Part shown: positions 17,729 through 25,342 of the stretch, piece after piece | Layout of the letters: every line of letters begins with the position of its first letter | Position numbering within the stretch: the stretch's first letter is position 1 | Source of the DNA: Bacteroidales bacterium GP4 | GTDB taxonomy: Bacteria > Bacteroidota > Bacteroidia > Bacteroidales > Muribaculaceae | Direction of reading: 5' to 3' | Assembly: GCA_001701065.1 (NCBI GenBank) | Contig: DAAL01000203.1 | Location: forward strand, 202 to 29,154 | DNA length: 28,953 nt | Made by a program: the position numbers and the translations under genes | The notes under the pieces: generated by a model | What the model was told of the DNA's origin: nothing | Databases searched by the model: none | The model's input: the letters and a program-made list of their open reading frames with translations, nothing else

Positions 17729-17993
17729 CGGTCGAATTGACCTCGGTCAGTTCACGACATATTGGTAAATCAAGAAACGTTATGCTTTTCTCGTAGTCGG
17801 GAACGTAGGAAATTCAAGACTTATCCGAGAGTAGGCATAGTGGTTCTCACGCGTATAGCGTGGGCTGCTATTCCCACATCTTTGGATAAAGGTTATTCCT
17901 ACGACCTCCGACTTATGACGTGGCATAGTTGGCTCACGTTTTCTGTAACAACATTAATCCCTTCAGAGAGCCGTCGAAGGTATTTTAAAAATT
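17729..17993 (+). promoter_or_regulatory. Long structured 5' leader of the three-gene cassette
   Basis: A hairpin (GGTC 17730-17733 with GACC 17739-17742) sits at the start. The block 17773-17806 and the block 17918-17939 match adjacent blocks of the leader at 3751-3802. Between them lies a roughly 110-base insert closed by nested long-range pairings: AGTCGG 17795-17800 with CCGACT 17908-17913, CGTAGGAA 17804-17811 with TTCCTACG 17896-17903, and TTATCC 17821-17826 with GGATAA 17884-17889. Inside are a CACGC/GCGTG hairpin (17848-17862) and a third GGCATAG copy (17834-17840). This looks like a folded RNA with a variable internal domain. Function is unknown. Confidence 0.55.
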
Positions 17994-19316
17994 ATGAAAA
18001 AGTGGATATTATTTACTACTATTTTTTTGTGGGTAATTAGCATACCTCTAATTATATTAGGGGTTGATAAATATATCGAAGACAAGGACAACCGGTTGCG
18101 CAATGATTTTAACAAAGCCATTCAGAGTATCTTTAATGGACGAGAGTATATTGATGTTGTTTATTCGGGAAGGAAAGTTAGCTATGAAAAGAAGGCGATA
18201 CCTAATAAGCCTACTAAAAGAAATATTCCACAAGATGAAGAATCAATTCGCTTGTTAGGTGACTTGGATAAGCGTGCTCTTAATAGGTGGAAAGAAGATT
18301 ATGGCGATTTAACCAGAATGTATCGCATAAAGAATGATCAAAATGAATGGGAAGTTCCATATGAGGAGGAAGATGGATGGGAGCTAATCAAAATGAGTTC
18401 ATCATACGATTCGTATGGAAATTCGCTTTTAGTCCTGCAATGGATTTTTCCATATGCGGTTGGATATAAAAAGCAAGATTACTATTTCAGTTATGATTAT
18501 GCTCCATCCATCAAATCTGCAGTGGATGAGACATTTGAGTTCTTTACTACAAATACGAAATCTAATATGATTGATCAATATGAAAAAGGGTCTTGTGATA
18601 GAATTTTCAGTGAGATTTATGATTGCAAGAATGAGTATTATACAATCTTGAAAGACTCTATTCCAAAATTATGGCTATCTGGCGAGACATTGTGGGGTGA
18701 ACCTCAAGAATATGCGAATAATGAATTTAGCGGTCGTGTTGTTTCTCCTATGGCATATACATATATGCATAATGGTTATTACCGCGTTTTTGTCGGATTG
18801 ACACAACCAACTACATGGTCTATTAAAAGACGTGATTGGGCAGTGGATTCTGATCGTTCAAAGCTCTTGAAATGGTGGCTAATATCGACAAGCGGATTAT
18901 TCACAGTAATAATTCTACTAGTGTCAATTTCATTATTCAAGAAAAATAGACGCGTAAATGAAACTGATTATCACAAGTTACGACGTTTGTCTCATCCTCG
19001 CAATTATATGAAACCTTATGATAAAGATAAAGTAGAAATGGCTAATAACATCTTTAAAGAGGTGGAACAAATTAAAGAGAATGATATGGAGAAAATAAAT
19101 TCTCTGATTCAAAGATGTATAGAAGAATTGGGGATTTCATTCATAGATTCAGTTTCTCTGGAAGAATTAAGACAACAAATCAACCCCGAACGTTTTATGA
19201 ATCCTTATGATGCTGAGAAGATACAAATAGCAAATGATTTATTTGCTATTTTGTCTAAACCGGACCTGACGTACGCTGAATATGTTGAAGTTAAGAATAA
19301 AGCAGTAAAATTATAA
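17994..19316 (+). CDS. Two-helix membrane protein with C-terminal PYD repeat motif, unknown function
   Basis: I do not recognise this 440-residue protein. Residues 4-24 are a membrane helix, residues about 25-290 should be periplasmic, a second helix spans about 294-314 (WWLISTSGLFTVIILLVSIS), and the tail 315-440 should be cytoplasmic. The tail contains two copies of one motif 63 residues apart: PRNYMKPYDKDKVEMANNIF (335-354) and PERFMNPYDAEKIQIANDLF (398-417). The sensor-like layout, with an outside domain between two helices, could pass a signal across the membrane, but no kinase or other output domain is seen. Codon use is much more AT-rich than in the flanks (a sampled 60-base block at 18481 has 22 G+C). 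It is the first gene of the cassette. Confidence 0.75.
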   Translation: MKKWILFTTIFLWVISIPLIILGVDKYIEDKDNRLRNDFNKAIQSIFNGREYIDVVYSGRKVSYEKKAIPNKPTKRNIPQDEESIRLLGDLDKRALNRWKEDYGDLTRMYRIKNDQNEWEVPYEEEDGWELIKMSSSYDSYGNSLLVLQWIFPYAVGYKKQDYYFSYDYAPSIKSAVDETFEFFTTNTKSNMIDQYEKGSCDRIFSEIYDCKNEYYTILKDSIPKLWLSGETLWGEPQEYANNEFSGRVVSPMAYTYMHNGYYRVFVGLTQPTTWSIKRRDWAVDSDRSKLLKWWLISTSGLFTVIILLVSISLFKKNRRVNETDYHKLRRLSHPRNYMKPYDKDKVEMANNIFKEVEQIKENDMEKINSLIQRCIEELGISFIDSVSLEELRQQINPERFMNPYDAEKIQIANDLFAILSKPDLTYAEYVEVKNKAVKL

Positions 19317-19329
19317 AAGCTATATTGAC

Positions 19330-19908
19330 ATGAGTTTTTTTCGTCTGATTTTGATTGGGCTGTTTAGCATTGTAAGTTTTAGTCTCAACGCTAAACATCT
19401 GGAATTTATGGGAATTCCTATTACTGGAACGATTACTTCTTTCCAGACAAAACTTCAGTCCAAGGGGTGTTCTATCGCAAAAGGGAACGACCAACTTCCT
19501 TCAGGAATACGAGGCTTCAAAGGTGTATTTGCAGGAAAAGACTGTGATATATATGTTTGGTATAATCATCGCACCAAGCAGGTATATCAAGTGAGAGCCA
19601 TTTCAGATTGCGGGGCATCATTGGATATTGCCCATAATACATTTTACTATTACAAAAATCTTCTAAATCAGAAGTATGAAGGAATGGCTCTAAATTCTGA
19701 TATGGTGGATGATTCGACCAATACAGAGTATGAGTTTGATATGGTAGTGATACAACCCCCAATCGAAGTAGGTGCACAAGCATTAGGCACCATAGAAGTT
19801 CACATAATTGAATATGACAGCTATCCAACAACATATGGGGTTGCTATAACTTATGAGGACATTGAGGGATCTTCTAAGAATGAGCAAAATACATTAAATG
19901 ATTTATGA
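19330..19908 (+). CDS. Exported protein of unknown function
   Basis: This 192-residue protein has a signal peptide (residues 1 to about 21, LILIGLFSIVSFSLNA). The mature N terminus is HLEFMGIPITGTITSFQTKL, followed by a predicted alpha/beta domain with YVWYNHRTKQVYQVRAI and VGAQALGTIEVHIIEYDSY. Proteins starting with a similar FMGIPIDG segment recur in gut Bacteroidales as far as I recall, but without known function. It lies 13 bases after the membrane-protein gene, and its stop overlaps the next start by 4 bases, so the three genes form an operon. There is no lipobox, so it is probably periplasmic. Confidence 0.75.
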   Translation: MSFFRLILIGLFSIVSFSLNAKHLEFMGIPITGTITSFQTKLQSKGCSIAKGNDQLPSGIRGFKGVFAGKDCDIYVWYNHRTKQVYQVRAISDCGASLDIAHNTFYYYKNLLNQKYEGMALNSDMVDDSTNTEYEFDMVVIQPPIEVGAQALGTIEVHIIEYDSYPTTYGVAITYEDIEGSSKNEQNTLNDL

Positions 19909-20810
19909 TTATGCGTCGTATTTTCACATTAATTTTACTGTCGCAGCTCTCGTATATCGGTGTCTGTGCACAAACATCTTTAAGGAAATCATTGTCTATT
20001 GATAGGATAGAAGTTCAAGAAGAGAACTTTTATGGAACAGGCACTCCTTCTAATGGGATAATAAATAAATTGGGATTAGTAAATCGCAATTTCAAAAATT
20101 ATTATTCATATTGGACTTTTTCATATCCTACTTCAATATCGATTTCAAATATAGATGGATCAATTACAGGGAAATTCACCTCAACACCAATCGATTTAAC
20201 AATAACGAATAAAGGACAAGTTCTATCTATATCTCTTAAAAACAAATCTCAATATTGGATTGGGATTGATGTTTCAAGCCTCAATTATAACATATCCTAT
20301 TTTTCTGGAGATGACTTAATCCCCTATTCAGGCGAGGATTTCCCTAAGACTTTAGGAACTTTATTCAATTTTGAGAGAGGAGAATACGATTATGTATTAC
20401 TTCCTCCTCATGCGGAGTCTGAATGGAACTTATTTAGAATTGACAGGGCTCAAAATGGTTATGATATAATCCATAATTGCATTAAAAATGGCTCTCGAAT
20501 GGATTTTACAATTCCAATATACATTTATGAAACGGATCCGGTTACACCTGAATTAAAGAATATGAAAAATAAGCAGATGTATCAATATGCTCAATATACC
20601 CCTATCAAAACGAGAATCAACTATAAGGGGGGATATTATAAGGAAGGAGAAGCATTCCACATCCATAATGATTACATTGATATTGTACGGCCTTCCTATG
20701 ATTATAACATGGAATGTGCAAAATTAAAATTTATTTGTAATGTTTTAACCTCCAACCAACGCATACCGTCAACAAAAAACAAATTTGGCTTAGAGGTCTA
20801 TTCAAAATAA
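19905..20810 (+). CDS. Exported protein of unknown function, AT-rich
   Basis: This 301-residue protein has a signal peptide (RRIFTLILLSQLSYIGVCAQ, cleavage near residue 23). The rest is rich in Asn, Tyr, Ser and Ile and predicted to be mostly beta-strand, with TPIDLTITNKGQVLSISLKN and LLPPHAESEWNLF. That could be an immunoglobulin-like or jelly-roll fold. No catalytic motif is seen and I do not recognise the family. Start ATGATTATG overlaps the previous stop (ATGA), a coupled arrangement. The block at 20101-20160 has only 15 G+C of 60, against 35 of 60 at 27301-27360, which suggests acquisition from elsewhere. A terminator follows within a few bases. Confidence 0.75.
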   Translation: MIMRRIFTLILLSQLSYIGVCAQTSLRKSLSIDRIEVQEENFYGTGTPSNGIINKLGLVNRNFKNYYSYWTFSYPTSISISNIDGSITGKFTSTPIDLTITNKGQVLSISLKNKSQYWIGIDVSSLNYNISYFSGDDLIPYSGEDFPKTLGTLFNFERGEYDYVLLPPHAESEWNLFRIDRAQNGYDIIHNCIKNGSRMDFTIPIYIYETDPVTPELKNMKNKQMYQYAQYTPIKTRINYKGGYYKEGEAFHIHNDYIDIVRPSYDYNMECAKLKFICNVLTSNQRIPSTKNKFGLEVYSK

Positions 20811-20813
20811 TAT

Positions 20814-20850
20814 AAGGGAGCCACAAGTAATTAGCCTGTGGCTCCCTTTA
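20814..20850. terminator. Terminator between the cassette and opposing pseudogenes
   Basis: AAGGGAGCCACA (20814-20825) pairs perfectly with TGTGGCTCCCTT (20837-20848), with an 11-base loop and a short T run. It ends plus-strand transcription of the cassette and, from the other side, could also serve the minus strand. Confidence 0.75.
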
Positions 20851-20852
20851 CA

Positions 20853-21103
20853 TCATCTGATTCCGAAGCCTCTCTTGACTGTCTGTTTCAGCGATTGCCA
20901 CTTTTCTTTGAACCATTGGAACACCCTTTTGCCGCCTATATGGAGACGGAAGTTGTTGTCATCAGTCGGGTTGCGCTTGATTTGTACCTTGACATTCCCG
21001 GCATCAACATATCTCTCCTCATTGGGTCATAGAGCGTAGAGCCGATTTTGAATGGACTCGGGTTCCCATCAAGTAGCGCAGTGATGAGTTTTGTCGGTTT
21101 CAT
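20853..21103 (-). pseudogene. Frameshifted small gene (83 codons if one base is restored)
   Basis: From ATG at 21103 the frame reads MKPTKLITALLDGNPSPFKI and on to LYDP, then shifts. The other frame continues EERYVDAGNVKVQIKRNP, then HIGGKRVFQWFKEKW, and ends at TGA 20853-20855. The span is 251 bases; adding one A to the CCAATG near the junction gives exactly 83 codons plus stop. The C-terminal part is basic and aromatic, but I do not recognise the family. The neighbouring small gene ends directly before this ATG (TAGATG). Either the gene is decaying or the assembly has a base error. Confidence 0.6.
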
Positions 21104-21227
21104 CTACTCGCTCTTTGGGCATCCTATTTCCTCACGGCATTCGACGAGTTCCGACTCAGGTTTCTTGGTTGCTTTCTATGAACCGATTGGCGAGATTGCT
21201 TAGGTCAGTATTAGGTATATGCTTCAT
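21104..21227 (-). pseudogene. Frameshifted tiny gene (40 codons if one base is removed)
   Basis: From ATG at 21227 the frame gives MKHIPNTDLSNLANRFIESN and stops at TGA 21156-21158. In the next frame the sequence continues ESELVECREEIGCPKSE to TAG at 21104-21106. The span is 124 bases; removing one C from the ACCTGAG near the junction gives 40 codons plus stop. The intact version would end one codon before the next small gene, as in a compact operon. No family is recognised. Confidence 0.5.
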
Positions 21228-21321
21228 TATAGTCCGAACTCAATGCAAAATTAACAAAAACTTCGATGACAAATAAGCATGAGAAAAGAAGCACGGAGTT
21301 GATATTTTGGTATTCAAAGGG

Positions 21322-21684
21322 TTACTGCAATCCCAATTCCTTACGTATCTTTTCTGAGAAGCTGCTGACGATAAGGTCATATCCGTCTTTTAGCAAACGG
21401 CGTATCACATCGTCAGGCACATCGGATTCGAGCTTTACACCAAGCCAGTGCTGCTTGTTCATGTGCCATGCCGGGAAAGCACCCGTGTATTTTTCCTGTA
21501 TTTCGGCAATCTGTTCCGGAGAGCATTTAACGTCGATGAATTTCTTCTCGATGTCAGCAAGGCAGAACCATTTACCTCCGACCGTAAAAGTCACGAGCAT
21601 CTGGTATTGAGGCTCAGTCCACGGTGCATTTTCTTCCGCTTTAGGAAGACTCAAACAATATTCTCTAAGTTCTTCTACATTCAT
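21322..21684 (-). CDS. MmcQ/YjbR family DNA-binding-like protein
   Basis: This 120-residue protein opens with VEELREYCLSLPKAEENAPW and continues with GGKWFCLADIE, VKCSPEQIAEIQEKY and HMNKQHWLGVKL, the standard MmcQ/YjbR (CyaY-like fold) pattern. Members are common single-domain proteins annotated as DNA-binding, with little direct functional evidence. The protein looks complete. It is monocistronic, between the AT-rich island and the TPR gene terminator. Confidence 0.9.
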   Translation of the reverse strand: MNVEELREYCLSLPKAEENAPWTEPQYQMLVTFTVGGKWFCLADIEKKFIDVKCSPEQIAEIQEKYTGAFPAWHMNKQHWLGVKLESDVPDDVIRRLLKDGYDLIVSSFSEKIRKELGLQ

Positions 21685-21743
21685 AGTAAGTGTATTTTTA
21701 TATGCATAAAAACGAATTCAGGCTTCAAAAAGTTTCACCAAAA

Positions 21744-21786
21744 ATAAGAACGGCATCCCGAATATTTGAATTTTCGAGATGCCGTT
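21744..21786 (-). terminator. Terminator of the PstS-like/TPR cluster
   Basis: On the minus strand AACGGCATCTCGAA (21773-21786) pairs with TTCGGGATGCCGTT (21749-21762), with one G-U pair, and is followed by CTTATTTTT. It lies 27 bases after the TPR gene stop. Confidence 0.8.
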
Positions 21787-21813
21787 TTATGTAGAAATAA
21801 TCAGAAACTGATG

Positions 21814-23433
21814 TTATTTCATTTTATCGATGTAGTTGCGGAGAGCTTCATTGGTGGGGTCAAGCTCATACACCTTTTCGTAATAAGCTTTTGCTTCAGG
21901 AATGTTCTTCTCCGAGATGTAGTAAGAAGCTATCTGGCTGTAAGCTTCGTTGTACATGTCGCTACGTTTTGTCTTGTTCTCAGGATCAGCATCGAGAAGT
22001 TCAACCACCTTTTGGTAAGTCTCAGCCATTTCAGCAGAAGGCTGGTTGTCGTTCTTCACCAACATCATACGTGCCTTGTTACGCACAGGGATAGGATTGT
22101 CGGGAACTTTAGCGATAACCTGGTCAATAGTAGAGATAGCATTGGCGATTGCGTTCTGCTTCTTTTCGGAGCCGGGCTCGGAAGTCGCAGCCACATTCTG
22201 GTAACGTGAAGCCAGTGTCACAAGGTCGTTAGTCACGTAGTCGCCACGGTCTATATAAGCCTTGAACACTTCAAGAGCCTTGTCATAGTTCTTCGCGCCG
22301 CTGTAAGCCGAGCTTAATGCCTTGTAGAGGTCACCCTTTTCAGGATTAACTTCGATAGCTTTTTCGTATTCAAATATAGCCAATGAATCCTTACCGAGTT
22401 CCTGAAGAACTTCAGCGTAGATTGAATAGTCATTGGAAGTGTACTTGTTCTTCGGGTCGTTGAGGTTGAAGAAAGTCTGAGCAGCAGCTTCCGCACCGGT
22501 GAAATCACCTAAAGCTTTCTTGTCAAGGAATGCTATACGCTGAAGCTGGAAGTTCTTCGGGTCAGAAGCAAGAATCTTGTTGGCAAGCGCAAGACTCTCA
22601 TCGTAGTGCTGACCGTAGTACAACAGCACTGAGTAACGCACCTCATCCTCCACAAAGTGGTTAGGATTGTCGATATAGTCGCCGTAAGCCTTAGCCGCGA
22701 GTGACCACTGGTCGTTCTGATAATACTTTTCAGCAAGTTCGCGCTGTCCGAGAGCCGATGTGGGGTTCTCGGCAAGAAGAGCCTGAAGTTTCTCGATAGC
22801 ATACTCGGGATTTACATTGAAGTAAGCATCGGCATATTTCACATATGCTTCAGGAAGACCCTTAGAGTAAAGAATTGCATTTTCGTAGTTACCGGCTGCA
22901 TCACCCCATTCCTTAACGGCTGCCTTGCGGTCACCGCGGAGAACGAAGATGGACGGTTCCTTGGAGTTAGCTTTATAAGCCTGCTCGTCGAACTTCTGAA
23001 TCTGCTTTTCGTACTTTACAGGGTCCACATTGAAGTAAGCGCGACCGATAGCTGTGAGCACAGCGGCATCCTTCTTGTTGACTTTCTTAGCCTCGTCGAA
23101 ATAGTCCTCGGCAGTCTTGTCGTCGCCCTGAGCGAGTGCCAGTTCACCAAGACCCACTTTATTCAATGCGCTATTAGGATCAGCAGCAAGACCTTTCTCA
23201 AAGTTAGCCTTAGCAGCAGTGTAATCCTTCTGAAGGACTGCTATTGCTCCTAAATAGTAATAGGAAGTAGCCTTTTCGGCAGGAGAACTCAAAGACGGCA
23301 GATTACGTTCGAGCAGTTCCTTGGCATTTTCAAGCTTTGCTGCCTTAAAGTACTCAACTCCGTCCTTATAACCTTGGGCTGAAGCTGTCAAAGCCGCCGC
23401 AACACAAAGGGACAAAAAGAATTTTAATTTCAT
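21814..23433 (-). CDS. Exported tetratricopeptide-repeat protein
   Basis: This 539-residue protein has a signal peptide (MKLKFFLSLCVAAALTASAQ). TPR units fill the rest; clear ones are SYYYLGAIAVLQKDYTAAKA, NFEKGLAADPNSAL, ALSSAYSGAKNYDKALEVF and AEAKAYYEKVYELDP-like repeats near the C terminus (IPEAKAYYEKVYELDPTNE). Such proteins act as periplasmic scaffolds for protein contacts. It follows the PstS-like gene, and in Bacteroidetes a TPR protein of this type is often found with PstS-like proteins and ExbB/ExbD/TonB genes. Those energy-coupling genes are absent here. Its role is therefore inferred only from context. Confidence 0.88.
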   Translation of the reverse strand: MKLKFFLSLCVAAALTASAQGYKDGVEYFKAAKLENAKELLERNLPSLSSPAEKATSYYYLGAIAVLQKDYTAAKANFEKGLAADPNSALNKVGLGELALAQGDDKTAEDYFDEAKKVNKKDAAVLTAIGRAYFNVDPVKYEKQIQKFDEQAYKANSKEPSIFVLRGDRKAAVKEWGDAAGNYENAILYSKGLPEAYVKYADAYFNVNPEYAIEKLQALLAENPTSALGQRELAEKYYQNDQWSLAAKAYGDYIDNPNHFVEDEVRYSVLLYYGQHYDESLALANKILASDPKNFQLQRIAFLDKKALGDFTGAEAAAQTFFNLNDPKNKYTSNDYSIYAEVLQELGKDSLAIFEYEKAIEVNPEKGDLYKALSSAYSGAKNYDKALEVFKAYIDRGDYVTNDLVTLASRYQNVAATSEPGSEKKQNAIANAISTIDQVIAKVPDNPIPVRNKARMMLVKNDNQPSAEMAETYQKVVELLDADPENKTKRSDMYNEAYSQIASYYISEKNIPEAKAYYEKVYELDPTNEALRNYIDKMK

Positions 23434-23499
23434 TGTAGTTGATGTTGATTTTATTATTATACGTTATTTGAGATTATTTATTGTCCAAAGTTTAATCCG

Positions 23500-24477
23500 T
23501 TAATACAAATTTACCATACGCGGCTGGATTCTTGCGGGAAGAATTCCGGTGCGCTGTATTATTTTTTGACCGATAGTGCCGGTGACAAAGCTATAGAAGC
23601 CGTGCGACAAACTACCGTTGACCCCGGTCGAAATCATGTAGATTGAGCGGTACAACGGGTATCTGCCGTCATAGATATAGCCCTGATAAGGCTTATAGGC
23701 ATGGATGCTGTCGTCACGGCGCACTTTAAGCACCTTCACAGCCGAATCAAATTCCGACACCGTGGTATCGTTCTCGGCAAGCGACTTGATACGCTCCTCA
23801 CGCGGAAGGTCACGGGTGCGCATGTCGGCGCTAATCCAGCTTACCCCTATTATGCCTATGGCGTTCTTACGCAGCTGCACCTGCTTGAACACCTCCTGAT
23901 TGGTGTTCTGGGCAAACACATTAGGACCGAAAGGCTCATTGTTCATGAGCGAATCACGCATATACTTCACCGTGCTTGAACCTTCATTGTCAAACACCAC
24001 CTGGATTTCGCCAAGCTTGTTAGGCTCAATCTCGTTCCATTTAGTGATTTTTCCGGTCAAAATATCGGAAATTTCCTTCATTGAAAGGATTTCGATGGTG
24101 TTTTCCGGATTTACGATAAGCGCGATAGCGTCCACTGCTATCTGAGTGGAGCGCACTTTCTTCTTCTTGCTGTCAAGATAAGCCACCTCCTGCTCGGTAA
24201 GCTGACGCGGAATCACAATGGTCTTGGTCTTGAGGTCAAGAAGCGAATCCACGCAATCCTTCTCAGGCAGGTAATAAGGTATAATGCTCGCCTTACCCTT
24301 GGTATTGTATTCAAAAACATCAATTTCCTGGCTCATGATGTTTTCAAAACTTGCGTCGCACGCAATAGTAGCTATGCCTGACGATGATGTATTGGTGGGA
24401 TCTTTACGGCATGACACCAACCCCGTCATCGAGAGACACAGCACTGAAAGTAAGCCTATTCTTACGAATCTGTTCAT
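23500..24477 (-). CDS. PstS-like phosphate-type substrate-binding lipoprotein
   Basis: The protein belongs to the PBP-like superfamily found in phosphate ABC transporters. The start at 24477 gives 325 residues with a lipoprotein signal ending LVSC (C23). The longer frame from 24576 adds 33 residues that lie in the upstream gene. Family segments are IACDASFENIMSQEIDVFE, EILSMKEISDILTGKITKWN, VVFDNEGSSTVKYMRDSLM, NAIGIIGVSWIS and YPLYRSIYMIS. No pst permease or ATPase gene is nearby, so it may sense or buffer an anion rather than feed a transporter. A TAACTTTG box overlapping the end of the small membrane gene (24501-24508) may give it extra transcription. Confidence 0.85.
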   Translation of the reverse strand: MNRFVRIGLLSVLCLSMTGLVSCRKDPTNTSSSGIATIACDASFENIMSQEIDVFEYNTKGKASIIPYYLPEKDCVDSLLDLKTKTIVIPRQLTEQEVAYLDSKKKKVRSTQIAVDAIALIVNPENTIEILSMKEISDILTGKITKWNEIEPNKLGEIQVVFDNEGSSTVKYMRDSLMNNEPFGPNVFAQNTNQEVFKQVQLRKNAIGIIGVSWISADMRTRDLPREERIKSLAENDTTVSEFDSAVKVLKVRRDDSIHAYKPYQGYIYDGRYPLYRSIYMISTGVNGSLSHGFYSFVTGTIGQKIIQRTGILPARIQPRMVNLY

Positions 24478-24505
24478 ACTTGAATCTTTTATGGTTTTTA
24501 CAAAG

Positions 24506-24745
24506 TTATGGCTCATCGCCGATGGTCCGGTCAATTCCGGCAAACTGACGGTAAGCACGCCATATACCATAGACAATCAACAGAATACCTCCGACCCAAC
24601 GGAGCCATTCCCATGGACCGCTTTCCCAACCAAAGAAATTGATTAGAAGCAGGACACCCATCCCCACGTAAATAATGATCATAAAGATTCCGAAAATAGT
24701 GCGTGATGTCTTCGCGCCCTTGTTTTCAATACCATCTTGGCTCAT
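24506..24745 (-). CDS. Small two-helix membrane protein
   Basis: This 79-residue protein has a polar N terminus, one helix at about 17-37 (IFGIFMIIIYVGMGVLLLI) and a second at about 48-62 (VGGILLIVYGIWRAY), then a polar tail. No family is recognised beyond small inner-membrane proteins. It begins the same-strand cluster with the PstS-like and TPR genes (28-base gap to the former), which suggests a shared envelope role. Confidence 0.75.
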   Translation of the reverse strand: MSQDGIENKGAKTSRTIFGIFMIIIYVGMGVLLLINFFGWESGPWEWLRWVGGILLIVYGIWRAYRQFAGIDRTIGDEP

Positions 24746-24767
24746 AACTCTTATAAATTTAGTGTAA

Positions 24768-24798
24768 CAAAATCTGAATATAAATTACTTATATCAAA
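24768..24798 (-). promoter_or_regulatory. Possible promoter of the small membrane/PstS-like/TPR cluster
   Basis: On the minus strand TTTG at 24795-24798 is followed after 19 bases by AGATTTTG (24768-24775), one mismatch from TAnnTTTG. The leader would be roughly 15-20 bases. Confidence 0.4.
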
Positions 24799-24845
24799 TT
24801 AACACTTCACCGTAATAATAGTTCTTAACAGATGCTTAAGAAAAT

Positions 24846-24885
24846 ACACAATAAGGAGGAATGCTCGCATTTCTCCTTATTTTAA
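24846..24885. terminator. Terminator after the TM2 gene
   Basis: AATAAGGAGGAATG (24850-24863) pairs with CATTTCTCCTTATT (24868-24881) as a 14-bp stem with one G-U pair and a 4-base loop. It lies 28 bases after the TM2 gene stop on the minus strand; the T run beyond it is interrupted. Confidence 0.65.
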
Positions 24886-24909
24886 ATCATGTTCAGTATC
24901 GGCGTACTA

Positions 24910-25275
24910 TCAGAACAGCGGGAAAGTGGAGGTAGTGTAAACGTATTTACGTTCAAATTCCTGCTGGCTCATAGTGAGCATCAATATACCCTGGATTATC
25001 CATATGATAGAGGGTATTCCGCACAACACAAGACTTACAATCAAGGTGATGATGCCTGCGGTGTTCTTTCCGAGATAGAAATACTGGATACCGAGAGTTC
25101 CCAAGAGTATAGCAAGCAGTGCAGCTATTCCGCGGCTCTTTCCTGAAGGTCCTGCGTTAAACACATTGTCAGGAGTGGGAGGAGGACACTGATTGTTATA
25201 ACCATTGTTATAACCGTTATTATTATAACCGTTGCCGTTATAATTGTTGTTATAACCGTTGTTGTTATTTTCCAT
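24910..25275 (-). CDS. TM2 domain protein with Asn/Tyr/Gly-rich N-terminal tail
   Basis: The product has 121 residues. Residues 2-29 are a low-complexity tail with 16 Asn, 5 Tyr and 5 Gly among 29 residues. The TM2 domain follows (about 47-115), with SRGIAALLAILLGTLGIQYF, YLGKNTAGIITLIVSLVLC and GIPSIIWIIQGILMLTMSQ, that is two membrane helices around a short turn. TM2 proteins are small inner-membrane proteins of unclear role. The tail is encoded by reiterated GGTTATAA-like units, so its length may vary between strains. It is 67 bases downstream of the purF-like gene and ends at a hairpin. Confidence 0.88.
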   Translation of the reverse strand: MENNNNGYNNNYNGNGYNNNGYNNGYNNQCPPPTPDNVFNAGPSGKSRGIAALLAILLGTLGIQYFYLGKNTAGIITLIVSLVLCGIPSIIWIIQGILMLTMSQQEFERKYVYTTSTFPLF

Positions 25276-25342
25276 TGTTTTAGCTTATTAAATTATTATC
25301 TTGCGAATTTAAGCATTTTTATTCAATAAATCCAATAATTTG

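Noticed and set aside
24478..24576. 33-codon N-terminal extension of the PstS-like protein
   Set aside because: It overlaps the small membrane gene, and the sequence from 24477 begins a proper lipoprotein signal peptide.
25190..25275. Tandem GTTATAACC-like repeats as a CRISPR or minisatellite
   Set aside because: The units are irregular and translate to the Asn-rich tail of the TM2 protein. There are no spacers.
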